Shown: positions 48,395-61,680, numbered from the stretch's first letter. The stretch: DNA of 64,000 nucleotides from Eonycteris spelaea (GCA_003508835.1 PUFA01000022.1:7626001-7690000); one strand, 5' to 3'. Notes: generated by a model from the sequence alone, not told the origin. Program-made: numbers and translations.

Positions 48395-48402
48395 GTCTAT
48401 AT

Positions 48403-49084
48403 ACTTTATTTTTCAATACATTTCTTAGCTAAAACCAGATGTTTCCAGCTATTACGGCAGAGTAATATGTTAAAATGAGGTCAGTAGGGTTGGCCCTAAT
48501 CTACAGCCCAGATAGCCTCAACTCTTACTCTTCAAAATTAAATGGCATTTACTAGTTTATTGGGGGTGGGTATAATATTGTAAATTTTAGAAAAATATGT
48601 TAAACTCAATGAAAATGAAGATGTACTCATGAAAAAAGAATTTAGGTACATTAACCATTAAAATGGGATGCTAGATGTGAACAAATAAAAATAATATCCG
48701 TGCGAATCACAATATTTTAAATATGCAATTTAATATTTAATATAGGTATCTTGGAAAAGAGGTTAAGGAGCACTTTCCTACAATCAAAATCTAAGAATGC
48801 AAATAAGAAATAATTTCTCAGAAGGAGCATTTTAATTTTCAAAACACAACAAAGGGTAATTAAAAGGAAACACATGAAAATTCCTAATTACCTACTGGCT
48901 TGATTTATACAGCTATACTTCCAAGAGTAGTTGATCAGCACAGTGACACGTTCCTTTATCGATAAGGCTACATTCACTTGACTCATTGAACTATTAACTG
49001 GCCTATTTTTTCTACATTCGCAGGTCAGTTTCCATTTTCATTTTGAGTGAAAAAAAAAAAAAAAAACCTCTGAATTATCAGAGA
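48403..49084. other. unassigned AT-rich sequence
   Basis: Nothing nameable. A run of 17 A lies at 49050-49066. Confidence 0.4.
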
Positions 49085-49290
49085 ATAGAAACAAAACTGG
49101 AGTTGGCAGTACTCTGTAGTGGAATGCTCTTGGATTCAAGTTTGCTGCCATCGGTCCGCTATGTGACTTCAGGCATGTTATTAACTAGCTATGTGATTTG
49201 AGCAAGTTAGTTAATTCTCTACACTGCTTTTGCATAACTACTGCATATAAGATGAGAGCCTTGGAGTATTTACCTCTAAGGTATTCCAGC
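49085..49290 (+). mobile_element. MIR, sense
   Basis: 'agtactctgtagtggaatgctcttggattcaag', 'ttaactagctatgtgatttgagcaagttagttaattctctac' follow the MIR start and core. Confidence 0.7.
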
Positions 49291-50479
49291 TCTGATCTAT
49301 TATAGCTCACATGTGCCTTCAAATTTCAAATTTACTTAATTTTTTGACTGCCAAGATAATCACGAGTTACTTCAAGGGACGTAACAAATTCTCAAATCTT
49401 TCTTAAAATACCGAAATCCTAAATGCAATTCGTAACGAGTATGGGGCTTCAAATTTGTAGCATCATATCAGATAGACCCTTGTAATGTGTAGTAATTGCA
49501 AACGTACAGAGAATTACTTAAGAATAATTTTGCAAAAACATCATATAGCTGCAACACATACTTCTTCGCTGTGTTGATAGACCAAAGAAAAAGTGTTACC
49601 AGAATGCCTCGAACCTCGCCAGCCTAATTAAATCACATTAAAAGTCGGATTCATCGTGAGCTAGGTGGAGGACACCCTCACTACAGAAATACAGCATGTT
49701 GGATTCGCTTTGAGCTTTCTCTCTGTCCCTATTTTTTGAGTTTCCAGAGCATTCAGTGCACTGTGGAATCAAAGGCCTGGTGTCACCCTCCTCAGCCTTG
49801 TGCACCACGCACGTGCAGAGTCAGCAAACCCTGCTGGCCACTGATCGTGTGTGTCACCCAGGAGCGTCTTGAGCCGCATCCATTTATGTGAGGGGTTGGG
49901 AGACTGCTCAGGCCATGCCCACATTGCTCGGCACAAATCTGCCACCCACTGCCCGCCCGCTCTCGGGCCCTGCTGCTGCCACACTACTGCGTTCTTGGGT
50001 GCCCATGTCGGTACTGTCGTACCCGATATGGACAAAGTTCCCCTTTCTCCATGCTGTTATATATTTCCTCAAAAATCACCTTCTGGCTGGAACTCTTTTT
50101 CCTGAAATGGATTCTTAACTCGTAAAATATATACATTATACGTATTCTTTAAAGTCACAGTTTTGAAAACTGGAATTCGGCATTAGGTAGACTCCTCCTG
50201 CGACACAGAGCTAGAAAACGGCTGACCTTCCTCCACGGGAACAGGGCTGCCCTTATCAAATACATGGCCCCCAGCATGGGGGCAGAGAAGTTAGTTCCTG
50301 GAAAAAGCCAGGCATCCAAGAGAAAGAGGAAGCAAGGGACTGGATCAAGAACACACACTTCCTCCTGCAATACTTACCTAAGGGATAGCTCCCTCCATCC
50401 CCTGGGGAAGAAGGGGATAGGGAACAGCTAAGGGTGTTTAAGGGACAACCCCTTTCCATGTAACCCATAATGACATCTG
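49291..50479. other. unassigned, with a GC-richer block
   Basis: Position 49740-50030 is GC-rich relative to its flanks, with open frames on both strands (49769-50035 minus, 49851-50105 plus). Neither resembles a known protein, and there is no CpG density typical of a promoter. Confidence 0.35.
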
Positions 50480-50695
50480 CTATCCATTAAACACCTTTTA
50501 GGGACTGATCCTGGTGCTTTCCATGTACTTCCTCATTTCAGTCTCCCGACTTAAGTTTGCCTAGGTAGGCACTGTGGTCATCCTGAGTGGTAAAGAAACA
50601 GATACTTGTAAGCAAACAGAGAGACTGGCATGGCTGAAATTTGAGTGCAGGCAGTGTGACTACCCACGAGATCTTAATCCATTACAAAACTCAGC
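50480..50695 (-). mobile_element. MIR, antisense
   Basis: 'ctgatcctggtgctttccatgtacttcctcatttcagtctcc', 'gtaggcactgtggtcatcc', 'ggtaaagaaacagatactt' and 'tgaaatttgagtgcaggcagtgtgac' are the reverse complement of a MIR. Confidence 0.8.
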
Positions 50696-51525
50696 ACCAC
50701 ACACTCACGGTGTTACATGCTAGATACGGCTCTCGAAAAGATCAGCTGACTAAGTGCCTGAATCGGACTGTACAACAGTATGAGGATGAAATTTAGCCAC
50801 AGAGTAACTGGCTGCTGAGTAACACATGCAGAGCCAGGACTGACTTATACGCCTCCAAAGTAGGTCTAGTTCTGGCCTGGAAATTTAGAGAAAGGCAGGG
50901 TATGAGAAATTAATGAGGCTGGGCTCTGTCATTCAGCTGGAATCATCAAGAATGCCTGCTTTGGTACCAAGAAGATGATGTACACTTCAGTCACCTTCCC
51001 TTTGTGTGAACAGATGGACAGATGAATAGATGGATTAATATAACTGAATATAAGGAGCCAGGCAGGACTTGAGTCAGGATTGTATAAATGGCTTAGATAT
51101 TCTTTTCTATTACCTTGGCCAGGGCCTTTAAATAAGAGTACTGGTGTTCAACTAATACCCCAAGGCTAAAGGTGCTTCACTGCAGTGCTTTGTAAACTTT
51201 AATCCCCGGGGAGCTTGCTTCCTGCTGGCTGCTAGCCAGAGGTCACTATTAGTTCTTGGAAGCATTCCAGTTCCTCACCACATGGGTCTGTTTAAAGCCA
51301 ACAAGGAATGAGAGAGACCCCAGCAAGACAGAGAGCTGCAATTTTATACAATCTAATCAGCTACATCTCATCACCTCTGTCACAGTCTATCAGTCAGAAG
51401 CAAATCACAGGCTATGTCCACACACAAGGGGAGAGATTATGCAAAGACAGGTATGCCAGGGGATGGGATGCTGGGAGCCTCTGAAGTTTTGTCAGACACA
51501 CCTAGCCTCAGTCTTTCAAGTTTTC
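50696..51525. other. unassigned sequence
   Basis: No gene; the 129-codon frame at 51256-51645 runs through the GA repeat and is an artefact. Confidence 0.4.
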
Positions 51526-51554
51526 GGGGGGGGGGCGGGGGGGTTTGAGGCAGG

Positions 51555-51610
<56 letters not shown>
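51526..51610 (+). repeat. G-run followed by (GA)26
   Basis: Ten G, one C, seven G (51526-51543), then TTTGAGGCAGGGAGGG, then about 26 GA units (51559-51610). The front part satisfies a G-quadruplex pattern with four G runs. The GA tract is a mirror repeat. Confidence 0.95.
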
Positions 51611-51613
<3 letters not shown>

Positions 51614-52004
51614 TTTCATATGCATTTATACGCCATTTTGCTTAAGACATTAATAAATGTACCTTTACATATAACATCCACTTTAAGTAAATGGATAACA
51701 TTTGAAGGATGTTACTGAAGGATTAGTCATTCTCAGTAAAGTGAGTTAAAAAAAAAACAAGAAACAAATTGTTGAACAAGCTAGATTATTCTTGAAAAGT
51801 ACCGCTTTTTTAAAAAGTACTGCCTCATATTAAATAAATGGTTAAACAAAATCCTTGAACAATGAAGAGCCATTTTCCATAGGAGATTTAGTTGACTTTA
51901 CTCTTTTCCCTTGGGCGCTTTTTCTGGAATGTGTTTTTGAGAGCTAAAAATCCTTGAGCAACTGTTTCGATTAAGAATGAGGCATATTAGAAATACCATA
52001 AATC
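51611..52004. other. unassigned AT-rich sequence
   Basis: Nothing recognised between the GA repeat and the antisense LTR. Confidence 0.4.
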
Positions 52005-52350
52005 GGGGCTCTGTTAGATTTTTATTACTGCTGTCAAACGTTATCAGTAACAGAGGAACAACACAGATTTCATCGGTGCACAGTCCTGGATTACAGAGGT
52101 CCATGGCAGGTCGGCGAGCCCGTTCCCTTCCGGAGGCTCTGAGGCAGAATCTGTTTCTCTGTCTTTCCCAGTTTCTAGAGGATGTGTACATCCCTCGGCT
52201 CATGGTCACTGCTCCTGTCTTCCAAGGTGTAACGTGGCATCTTTAAACCTCTACGACTTTGACCCTCTCTCTTCTGCTTCTCCCTTTCACTTAAAATAAC
52301 CCTCACGATTACGTTGGGCTTGTCCCAGCAATTCTGGATAAGCGCTAAAT
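52005..52350 (-). mobile_element. MaLR-type LTR, antisense
   Basis: In order: 'gttagatttttattactgctgtcaaac', 'ggaacaacacagatttcatc', 'cacagtcctggattacagaggtcc', 'cttccggaggctctgaggcagaatctgtttctctgtc', 'cccagtttctagaggatg', 'aacctctacgactttgaccctctctcttctgc' and 'aaccctcacgattacgttgggcttgtcc'. This is the reverse complement of an MLT1-like LTR. Open frames on both strands inside it are not genes. Confidence 0.85.
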
Positions 52351-55329
52351 CACACCAGCAAAAAGCCCATTTGGCCACGTGAGGCATCACAGTCACAGGT
52401 TCTGGGTTCTAGGAGGAAACCAGCTTCGGGAGGGCAGTTATTCAGCACGCTACCGTGGCATAAGCAAGGAGCTCATTTTGGGAGACAGGAATAGAAAGCA
52501 TCAATAATGTTCAAAGCGAATCTCTCATTTGGAGAAAGGTTCACCTCATCACTGGAAGATGGCTATCGCATCTTACTATCACATCCACGTTTATGTGAGG
52601 AAGAAGGAGGGAGAGAGAAGGAAAAGCCTGAGTTCACTTCAGGGTACAATTTGTTAACCAGCCCTCTTCCGCAGAGTAAAACGAGATGCAAGGAGAAGGG
52701 AAGAGGAACCTAGCTTGTACAACCTGAATCTCACAGAGAGGAACACAAGAATGGCGACTGGCTTGAATATTTGCTAAGCCAGTTGACGGTTTATGCCAGA
52801 ATTCAATATATTATTATTATTATGGAATAATTTTATATTTTACCAATCACTCAATTATAAGGAAAACGTTCCTTATATATTTTCCCACTCGAAATAGATT
52901 TGGGTAAATGAAATGGTTTCACCATCATCTTTGTGAGAACTACTTGAGTGGACGTGATTTATTTTTCTCAGAAGAGCAGCGGATTCATGACTGCCATTTC
53001 CATATTTACATCCTTCTCCTATACAGAGTTCCAACAGTCCTGTGTAATCCCTCATTATGCATTTTCCTCTCGGGGCAATGAGTAGAGCTTTATGAATGAA
53101 CCTAAAAAAATTAGGTTCTGTAGCGTTCAGCTCCCAGTGGATTAGAGCTGTAGCCTTTCAGGTTTCGACCTTGACCTTCATGGTGCTGTAAGGAGAGGGC
53201 TGTCAATCAACTCCGCCTGCATATGCTTTCAGACAGAGTGGAGCAGAGCAGGCGCGCACTGAAAACGCATTTTGAACAGTTCGGCAGAAGAGAAGTTTTC
53301 TCTCACAGGGACGATGCATTCAGCTCACGTGAAGGTCAGAACTGACGTGCCTCTGTCACACTGCTCCCGGTTTCCCGCTGTGGAGCCCCAGAGTCATCTC
53401 TGGGATCCCCAGCCAGGCCCGGCCTCAAAGGGAGCCCAGCAGTTTTGACCCTCGGGGCACTAAATGAACGTTCCTTTCAAGTTGGCTTATTTTAAGACAT
53501 AGAGAACATGGCACCACCTTGAATCTTTCTTTAATGCAGATATTTAAACGCTGATCCTTAGTGTTTGAATATTCAAGGAATGTTGTATTTTATTCACTGC
53601 ATATACTGTGAGTCATTGCAGAACAGGGTAATGTTTTAAACACAAAAAGAATAATCAGTATTTTTCTGACTCAAAAGCAATTCTTTCACTCTAGGCATAT
53701 GACTTATCCCAAGACCTGAGGACAATTTGGGTCAAATTTATATACTGGCACAGTTTTATTCATTTTTATATTAATTTGGGACTGTACCAAAGCCGTAGTT
53801 TGGTTGATTTCCAAGAAAGATGAGATCACTTTCTACCTTTACAATATAAGAAAGGAAAAATATATTGAATGGTCCTTATTTTAAAATAATTTTTTAAAAA
53901 GATTATATATGCTTACTCTGAACCTAAATCAAAATGTTATATATTATCTTTGAGAGTAAAACTTTAATTGGATGGCTCTCTGGAGTGGAAAAGGAATCTA
54001 TTATAATCTTACAGTCCTGAAATGAAAATATTAATACGTTTTTCTAATAATAGATCAAGGTCCCAAGTTTTTAGAACTCAATCATAATTTATCTGTCAAA
54101 ATTAAACATCCGTTAAAAATCCTTTCAATATTTTCTATTAGATTAGTAGTGAAGTCCAAAGTTTTCATTAAACGCATAGATGCTTTCATCATGAAACATA
54201 TACTCCAACTTTAGTTTTAAAGGGGAAAAAGTTTTAGCTTTTTTCACTCCATATTTTTCTATCATACTGGAGCACATAACAGCCCCTTTTGGATCCATAA
54301 CCAATCTCTGCTAACAAGAAAAAAAAAGTACACAGAATTACGTGTTGATCTCTGCTTTGCTTTCACTGTACTGGCTGGTCCTCATTTTTAATTTTTATAA
54401 TAATATACATATGTTACTCTTTGAAGGACAGATGCATGTTTGAATTATATTTGTGTATACCCAGTTTCTGAAATATACATCATCTATACAATGCACTTAA
54501 TATAATTTTCTTTGGAAAGTGAGACGCAGAGGCGCAGATTACTACAGCTCCATGTTCCCTTTGTCTGTCCATATTTGCCTTCTTACTCCTTACAGTATAT
54601 ATTGGTCAATAACATTATCCAATACAAATTATAGAGTCTCTCTATTCCTTCCCGGACGATATACGATTCAGGTCTGCATAAATGCCTTCCTATTTTTTGT
54701 GAACCTGTGTAACCTGCAAAAACATATTTTGGATTGGTTTTGCTTCTAGTAAAAAAAAAAATTGAATAACTGTAAAACTTGATAAAGGATATACAACTGT
54801 CTTGAGTCAATTCAATGGTTTCCATTAAATTGGCATTCTTTTGCTAATTAAAGCTGTATGTCATCATAACTTTAGTCTGCTCACCTTTGATTAAATTTAA
54901 GTAGTTTTCATTATCTCCCAGGGGAATCAGGTATAAGAAGTATACGGATTTAATTTGCACATGTCTGACAAGTTGAGTGGGACTGATTTTTAAAAGTTAT
55001 GTATTTAAATATTTTAAACTAACTATGGAAAGTAGCTGGAACCATTTAATATAACAAAATACTGCTAAGGAGTTCTACTACTCATTTGACTCTAGAAAAT
55101 GACCCAAATTAATTTCTATCAGTTATTCGAAATGTTATTCATTTCTCTTCCACGTCAAAATAAAATAAAGTATAATTCAGAGAAGCTTCTTCAGGGGGGG
55201 AAAAAGTCATTGGACAAATGACCACTTAAAACAGTTGGTTTCTGGGAACACTAAGGTCATGTCTGCACTAGAAATGTGATGACATGAATGAAACAAATTT
55301 CCACAATGAAGGAAAGCTGAAAGCTCTTT
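52351..55329. other. unassigned; contains a complex GC-richer segment
   Basis: (ATT)n at 52810-52826. Position 53110-53470 is GC-richer and not transposon-like (see findings). The rest is AT-rich with nothing nameable. Confidence 0.35.
53165..53180 (-). promoter_or_regulatory. nuclear-receptor-type direct repeat
   Basis: On the minus strand TGAAGGTCAAGGTCGA holds two AGGTC half-sites without spacing and a near-match to the ERR-type TCAAGGTCA. Motif evidence only. Confidence 0.2.
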
Positions 55330-55490
55330 TACTAGGGCAGGCCAGCTGCCTTGCTAAATTATAAAGCCATAACGTGCGTGACTTTATCCACCAATAAAAT
55401 GGGAATTATGCTACAAGCCAATTCTGTCAGAAGATGTTACAGAGATAATGAGATAATGTCTTTTAAGTGCTTTCAGTGTCTCGGATGAAA
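55330..55490 (+). mobile_element. MIR-like, sense, partial
   Basis: 'gactttatccaccaataaaatgggaattatgctac' then 'gttacagagataatgagataatgtcttttaagtgc' resemble the MIR segment around 'tctgtaaaatggg...gaggattaaatgag'. Confidence 0.5.
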
Positions 55491-58400
55491 GAAGATAACT
55501 TCTCTGTCCTCAGTAGAGAGGAGACCCATGATCACTAGCATTTCACATCGCTCAACGCACCGTCTTCAGAAAAGTGATGCTATTAAAATAATGGTACATA
55601 CAGCTCCTCTACTAACCCACTCTAAAGCTATGTTCATCAATAAAGAAGGCATGGATCTGTGGCTGACACCGGTGAGCTATTCTAAATTTGACAACTACTT
55701 TCTATGAGACTAACAGCCACACTCAAGGGCATTTACTGCAAGGCTGGCTGGAGACATGAAACATTCCAAAATATAATGCATTTCCACAAGGAGTTCCTCT
55801 AATTACAGATACGTGAATATGTATAATTAAGTGAATAATGAAAGGGTATCCTCTACAGTGTTATTTCAAATGAGAACTATCATATATACCTAGATGCTCT
55901 TTTAAACTTACGTATAACATACATAAGTAATCTGTCTTCTCCATTTTCTAGTGACGATATTTTTAGTTGATTTAACCAAAGTGGATGGCATATCCAAAAC
56001 TTACATGGCATTAAACTGGACCACAACCTTCTCTCCAACTGTCATGCTTTGCTTTAAATTTGATAATTAGCCATATTGTTAATAAGAGATATTATAGGGC
56101 TGTTTCTTTTTCATTTTACTTTCCTGTGGCCTCAATTATTTATAAAGTTGGTGCAGTTTCTGCAGATAACCTACACATGGAGAATTAAATGCCTAAGATA
56201 TTAATAAATGCCCACAGCAATTATGAGAAACTTTAAACATTCAAAGGAATAAATTGTAGTGAAATAATAACAATAAAGGTAACAGAACCTGTGAATGTCA
56301 GACAATAACTTGGTAGAAGATGACAGATTGTTCCTAACAGTTTCACTCAGATGAAAATAATTCACAATTTTTAGTAACAGTTTTGTCTTAGCCATGAACT
56401 ATTGATGGCCATATAAACATTTAACATTTTCATTTGGAATTTCTCTGATTATTAACTACGTAATTATTTTCCTCTTGAAGTGATGGCCTTAGCCAGGTTC
56501 TTGTGTCCCAAGGGCAGCCAATGAAAAGTTGGAAGCTTTATGGTGACGGGCAGGGTAACTAGGTCATAAACAAGACTTAAGGACATGGTGAGCCCTGTCC
56601 TGCCTCTAGACACTCATGTGTGAAACTATGACCCTGGAGTCTCTGCAGTCATCTTTCAGAAGAGGAGAGGGTTCATATGCTGAGGGTGAATGAACAAGAA
56701 AAAAAGAACTTGCACCCTTGATGTAGACACTAAATTGGCCAAAGTGGAAATAACTTTAACTCTACACTTTGTAAAACTTACGTCACTTAATGTTTACGTC
56801 GCTTGAGTTTAGGTTGTCCAGTATTTACAGCTCAAAACAGCTTAATTTATACAGGTACCTACTTCAAGATGGCATACTCAAGGATGTTCTGTTATAGAAA
56901 AACACAGTCGTGCAGAGGTTTTGTGTAAAAACGGTGAATTTGCGAAGGAAGAATCTTTAAAAAATAGGAAGAAAACTTCATTTTAAATAATATAAGCACA
57001 TAAATCAGTTAGCTAAAATTATCTTCTAATCCTGTATGTGATGAGATTGAATTTTTCCAAGCTAAAACTATTTGTCCTCTCAGATAGCAGAAGGCACACA
57101 CTGATCATAAATTTCCCACATAATCCGGGTAATAGATCTCGGTAATGGAATCTCGGACTATCCCAAACCTCTCACTAGGAGCCGAGACTCTTCCTGACAT
57201 TTTTCTTCTGATGAAACAACCATGACCATCCAAGCATTTCCAAGTGGCTATGAGCAATCAAATAAGTGTTCAATCCAATTCCATTCAGTGGTCAAGAATT
57301 CATGAAACTCCAACAATTACGAAGGAGCACTGAGTAAAAGTCCCCTGATTTTCAGGCAAAAGGTAGGAAAAAGAAAGAAAATGAATAGCATGCTTCATGA
57401 TTTTATTAAATCATTCCAGTGGAAACGCTTCTGCTTCTGTCTAGTATCTAGTGTGTGCAAAGTGGCCCACAGGGGTGAAGATGATGAGCACTCAGACATA
57501 ACTGGAGCCATTCTGGAACACCAGAGCCAAGAATAAAGCCTTCAACATCTATCAAGAGACTACTACTGAAGAAGGCGATTCATTTCCTTAGAATTTATCA
57601 TTATGAAATTCAAGATAAATAGATACCAAGGGAAAACAGAAGAACTTTTCACCTAAGCTTACAGGCTGGACAGTCAGATGAAAACTCAGCATTTTTTTTA
57701 GTTTCTCAGACTAAACAGGAAGAAAAAAGTTACAACATCTGAGACCTATAGAAACAGTTTTATATATCTAGCTAAAATAATCTGACTGAAAACAGTTCCT
57801 TAAAATCACTTTTTCCTCCATCAAAGTAAAAAATGACTTTGACTTAACATTATTAGGAATAGCTGAAAACAGGATATAGCTCTATAATTTCAAAAAAACC
57901 CTTCGACTACAAAACATATATTAAATAAATGTGTTCATCAATCAACTCTGTCATAGAGCAGTCATAATTTTTTAAATAATATAAAATGTTGATTTTGTCA
58001 GCATTTTCGATGCAATATAACTTCTGTAAAAATGCTGCCCACAACACATAATCAACTGCATCCCAGTGATGTCAGATCTTTATAATTTTTCTTGAATGTA
58101 GTCTGCAAATGTTTACAATTGGACAGCCATGTAAATACAGTTACTTTCTGGCAGAATGCAATTTTTGACTAGGCAATCATGTTGATCAAGCAGATTCATT
58201 GTATATTACTTGTATCTTAAAGAAGCACTTTCTGTTTTCAACAAACTCAGCACTCTGATAGCAAAGCTTGTTTGCGACACTTGGTTAAAAATTAACTGTG
58301 TAAAGCGAATGGAGATTTTTTATGTTTCATAATTCTTTTATAATTATATCCTCTGGAATATGAATATATATATATATTTAAAATTATTACATTTCTTTTA

Positions 58401-61400
58401 ATTAAGTAAATGCTTCAGTTCTCCCCAATCTGATATCTACATGTCAAAGTGACTTTAAATAAATTACAAAATCAATGTTTTATTTCTCTTTAAATAAAAT
58501 TCTATACTATAAAATACAGTACAAACGGGTATACACAAATTATTAAAATTAGTTATATTAGAAAGAAATAGAAAACACGTACAAGTAAAATTAGAGGTCA
58601 AAGTTCAAAGGTAAGGATAAGGAATCATTGAAGTCAAACTCTATAGTTGGACTTTAATGTTTCCTCCTCTGAAAACTGAAGAAGAGGGATGGAAAACTTG
58701 GAGGACATAGAGCGACGGTCGGCCGCCTCCACCATGAACAGCCTAGGGACTAAGTCTGACCCATGAACTCAATCCATTTATTGGTGGGGACAAACAACTG
58801 TTTTCAAGTCTTCTGATATCTTCAAGGAAGAGTGAAGGAAAAAATTTCAGCTCCTTCTCGGAGTCAAGCCCTTTACCCAGCAATTTCCATTAAGTATCTC
58901 CTTTAATAAATGCAACACTGTTGTGACAATCCTTTCCCAGTAATGGAGATAATGTTCTTAGGAATAAGATGCATGTTTTCTGCAAGGTGGAAATGACATA
59001 TAGGGATCACCGTACTTTGCTTCTACCTACAATTCTGATACCTAATGTCTGCCTAAAGGTAGAACTTGCTCCCTACGAAATAGTATCTCTTTTCGGGCAG
59101 TGAATCCCAAGACTACATATGGCAAGTTGTAATGTAAACAGTTAATGCTAAGTATGTGAGTGTGAGTTCTGTGCCTTCCTGCCTCCTTCCTTCATTTATT
59201 TTGCCATCGCCTTTCTACATTACTATATTCAGAACTGGCTCAAGAGCTGTGAACTGATCTACAATATTGTTTTATAACTATATATATACTGAATGTTAAA
59301 CGGAATAAACATAATTCAAGTGTTAATAGTCTATCTGTATAATTATCACTTCATTGCCATAGTATGGTACTATATAACAGTCTTCACATTTAGCTGCCAA
59401 AGAAAGATTACCAAAAAAAAGACTTATTAATAAAAATGATTGAGGACATCATCAGTTTTCTCACAGACCTCTCATCACTTGCTATTTAAATCATGCTCTT
59501 TTCACACGCTCTTTATTGTCACCTTTGTCAAGGTCCTTTCAATTGCAAACATGTGAACTCTACCATACGTTCAATTTTCAATGTTTTTAACTGATAATTT
59601 TGCTCAACATCTCACTTTACTGACTCATAAAATTCTGCATCTTTGCCAAGATATATTCAAATTTACCTTGTAATCACTCTCTTTGTTATTTTCATTCTGC
59701 CATGAGGTGTTCATAGCATCCAAATATTAGCAAAATATTTGCAGGGAAAAATGCCTCCTTGCCTATGTGTGTGTTTTGCAGAGGGAGGGTGGATGTTTGA
59801 ATACGAACTAATTTTAGGAGTTGATCATTTCAGTACTAAACAATTTCACATGACAACGTTATTTTATTCCATTTACAACCTTAAACTGCAAGAATTCAAA
59901 AGCTGAGTGACTTGTTGATGAAACTTCTTTATCAAAGAATTAGTTTTAAGGGCCCTCAAGCAAGAGGCCGAAATCTCAGAAAAGAAGGGGACATACCAGG
60001 AAGAAAGAGACAAAACTAAGAAGGATCTAGAGTAGATGATCATCATTTTCTTATTATCAATTCTTCAGTGATAAAGAATAAAGACTGAGCGTAGAATCAA
60101 TATTTGCTGCGATTTGTTTAATCTATGTATATAGTTATCATAGGGAAGTGCATTTGAAACAGTTAAACATTCTGTGAGGTAACTATATCAATGTAACCAG
60201 AAAGAAAATTAAGTAAATAGTCACAGAATTTTCAAACTTTAGAGAAGAGGGATTTAGATCAGAGGAAGACAAAGCTTTTGTTTGGACATTTTTAAAGTAG
60301 AATTTTAAATTTAAAAAAGGAACCTGCTTGGGATTTTTCTCCTTAGCTGTTCCTGAAGGGTTGTAGACACCAAGAGAAGAGAGATAATAAAGTGTTCTAG
60401 ATGAGGCCAGAGTATCTACCTGTGCAGAGAGGCTAAGGTTAAAACACAAATATGAAAATAAATGATAAACTCCTTGGGGTAAAGAACACTGAGGTGCTTT
60501 ACCAAGAGTCATATCTGGCTTTCAATATTAAGCCTTTTTTTAGTATTATACATTATGTAATTTTTTTCTATGTTGTAATCAATTCTTCATCACAGACCTA
60601 TTAAAATCAGTGCCTTGTGCTAATGGCCCTATGTAAAATAAGTGAGAAAGTGTTTTGATTATGCATGCAAGGAAGTGATAAGTCAAAATGAGACAGTAAA
60701 TATCTGAGCAGAAAACAGGAATTTGAAGTCAAATTGACCACAGGAATCAATATTCCTCCAGATTACCCTGAAGAAGGTTGAGAGACCAAGTAGGACAGTT
60801 CTCAAACATTTTGGGGGCGGTATTAGAGAAGGACCCGAAAGAACGGGTGGTTTCCAGCAATCTGTCCTGACGAGGCTGGATGTCACATGGACACTATAAT
60901 TAACACTGTGTGTTCAGCAAAACCTGACACACAGCCCTTTACAAGATGCTGGCTGGGTGTACACACAGTACGCGGGCCAACACTGAAGAACAAAGTGCTC
61001 TACAGCCTGGCAATGTCAAGAACGGCGAGAAGGTCCCCTGGCACAGAGGGCTGACGGTGCTCTTTGACAGCCTCACCTGAGAATCTCCTGCTAAGGTATT
61101 CCAGTCTAGTTTTCTCAGTTGAAAATTTACCAAATCCACCTTAGAATAATTACCTTGATACAGTAGTAGGACGTCTGAGGAAAGATTTCAGGGGCCTAAA
61201 GAAAATCATTGAATTTGTGTCTGCTTTTTCTTGATATTGGGGCTCTTGGCAAAAGGAAAATATTCTGATTGACAAAACAAGCTTGTTAAATCATTACTTC
61301 TTGTATGTCTTTCTTGATCACATGTTAGATAGGGCGATCTTTCTATTATTAAGGTATACAATAAGATAAATTAAGCACATACCTGCCTCGTGTGAATATG

Positions 61401-61469
61401 AGGCATAATTCCTGTAGAAAAATTCATTGCTTTATTCATGAGAAATATATCCATGACAGAATGTTATCT
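55491..61469. other. long unassigned AT-rich stretch
   Basis: About 6 kb with no confident element. Weak MIR-like pieces lie at 58630-58700 ('tttcctcctctgaaaactgaagaag') and 58860-58960. A short CpG-dense patch is at 58712-58729. Position 60690-61140 is GC-richer with short minus-strand frames that I cannot identify. An (AT)n run is at 58364-58377. Confidence 0.35.
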
Positions 61470-61680
61470 TTGTGTTAACAGGACAGAATCTGAAGTTTGC
61501 AGATGTGGGATTGAAACCTGGCTCTGTCATTTATACATCTCCATGTTGCTTTGAGAAAGCTACTTATAGTTTCTTTCCTTTGGTTGTCTTATTTGTAAAA
61601 AAAAAAAAAAGGGGGGGATGATGATGTCAACTCCCTCCCCTCTGATTTGTGAGTTGTGATAAGAATAACAACCCAAGGGG
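61470..61680 (+). mobile_element. MIR, sense
   Basis: 'gacagaatctgaagtttgcagatgtgggattgaaacctggctctgtcatttata', 'ctttgagaaagctactt', 'tttcctttggttgtcttatttgtaaaa' and 'gatgatgatgtcaactccctcc' follow MIR in order. A run of 14 A then 7 G at 61598-61618 interrupts it. Confidence 0.8.

Noticed and set aside
49740..50030. Possible CpG island promoter
   Set aside because: G+C rises, but CpG spacing is sparse and no transcript context is visible.
51256..51645. 129-codon frame ending in Arg-Glu repeats
   Set aside because: The repeats are the translation of the (GA)26 microsatellite.
58640..58800. Start codon with Kozak-like context
   Set aside because: The frame from this ATG closes within a few codons; kept only as a composition oddity.
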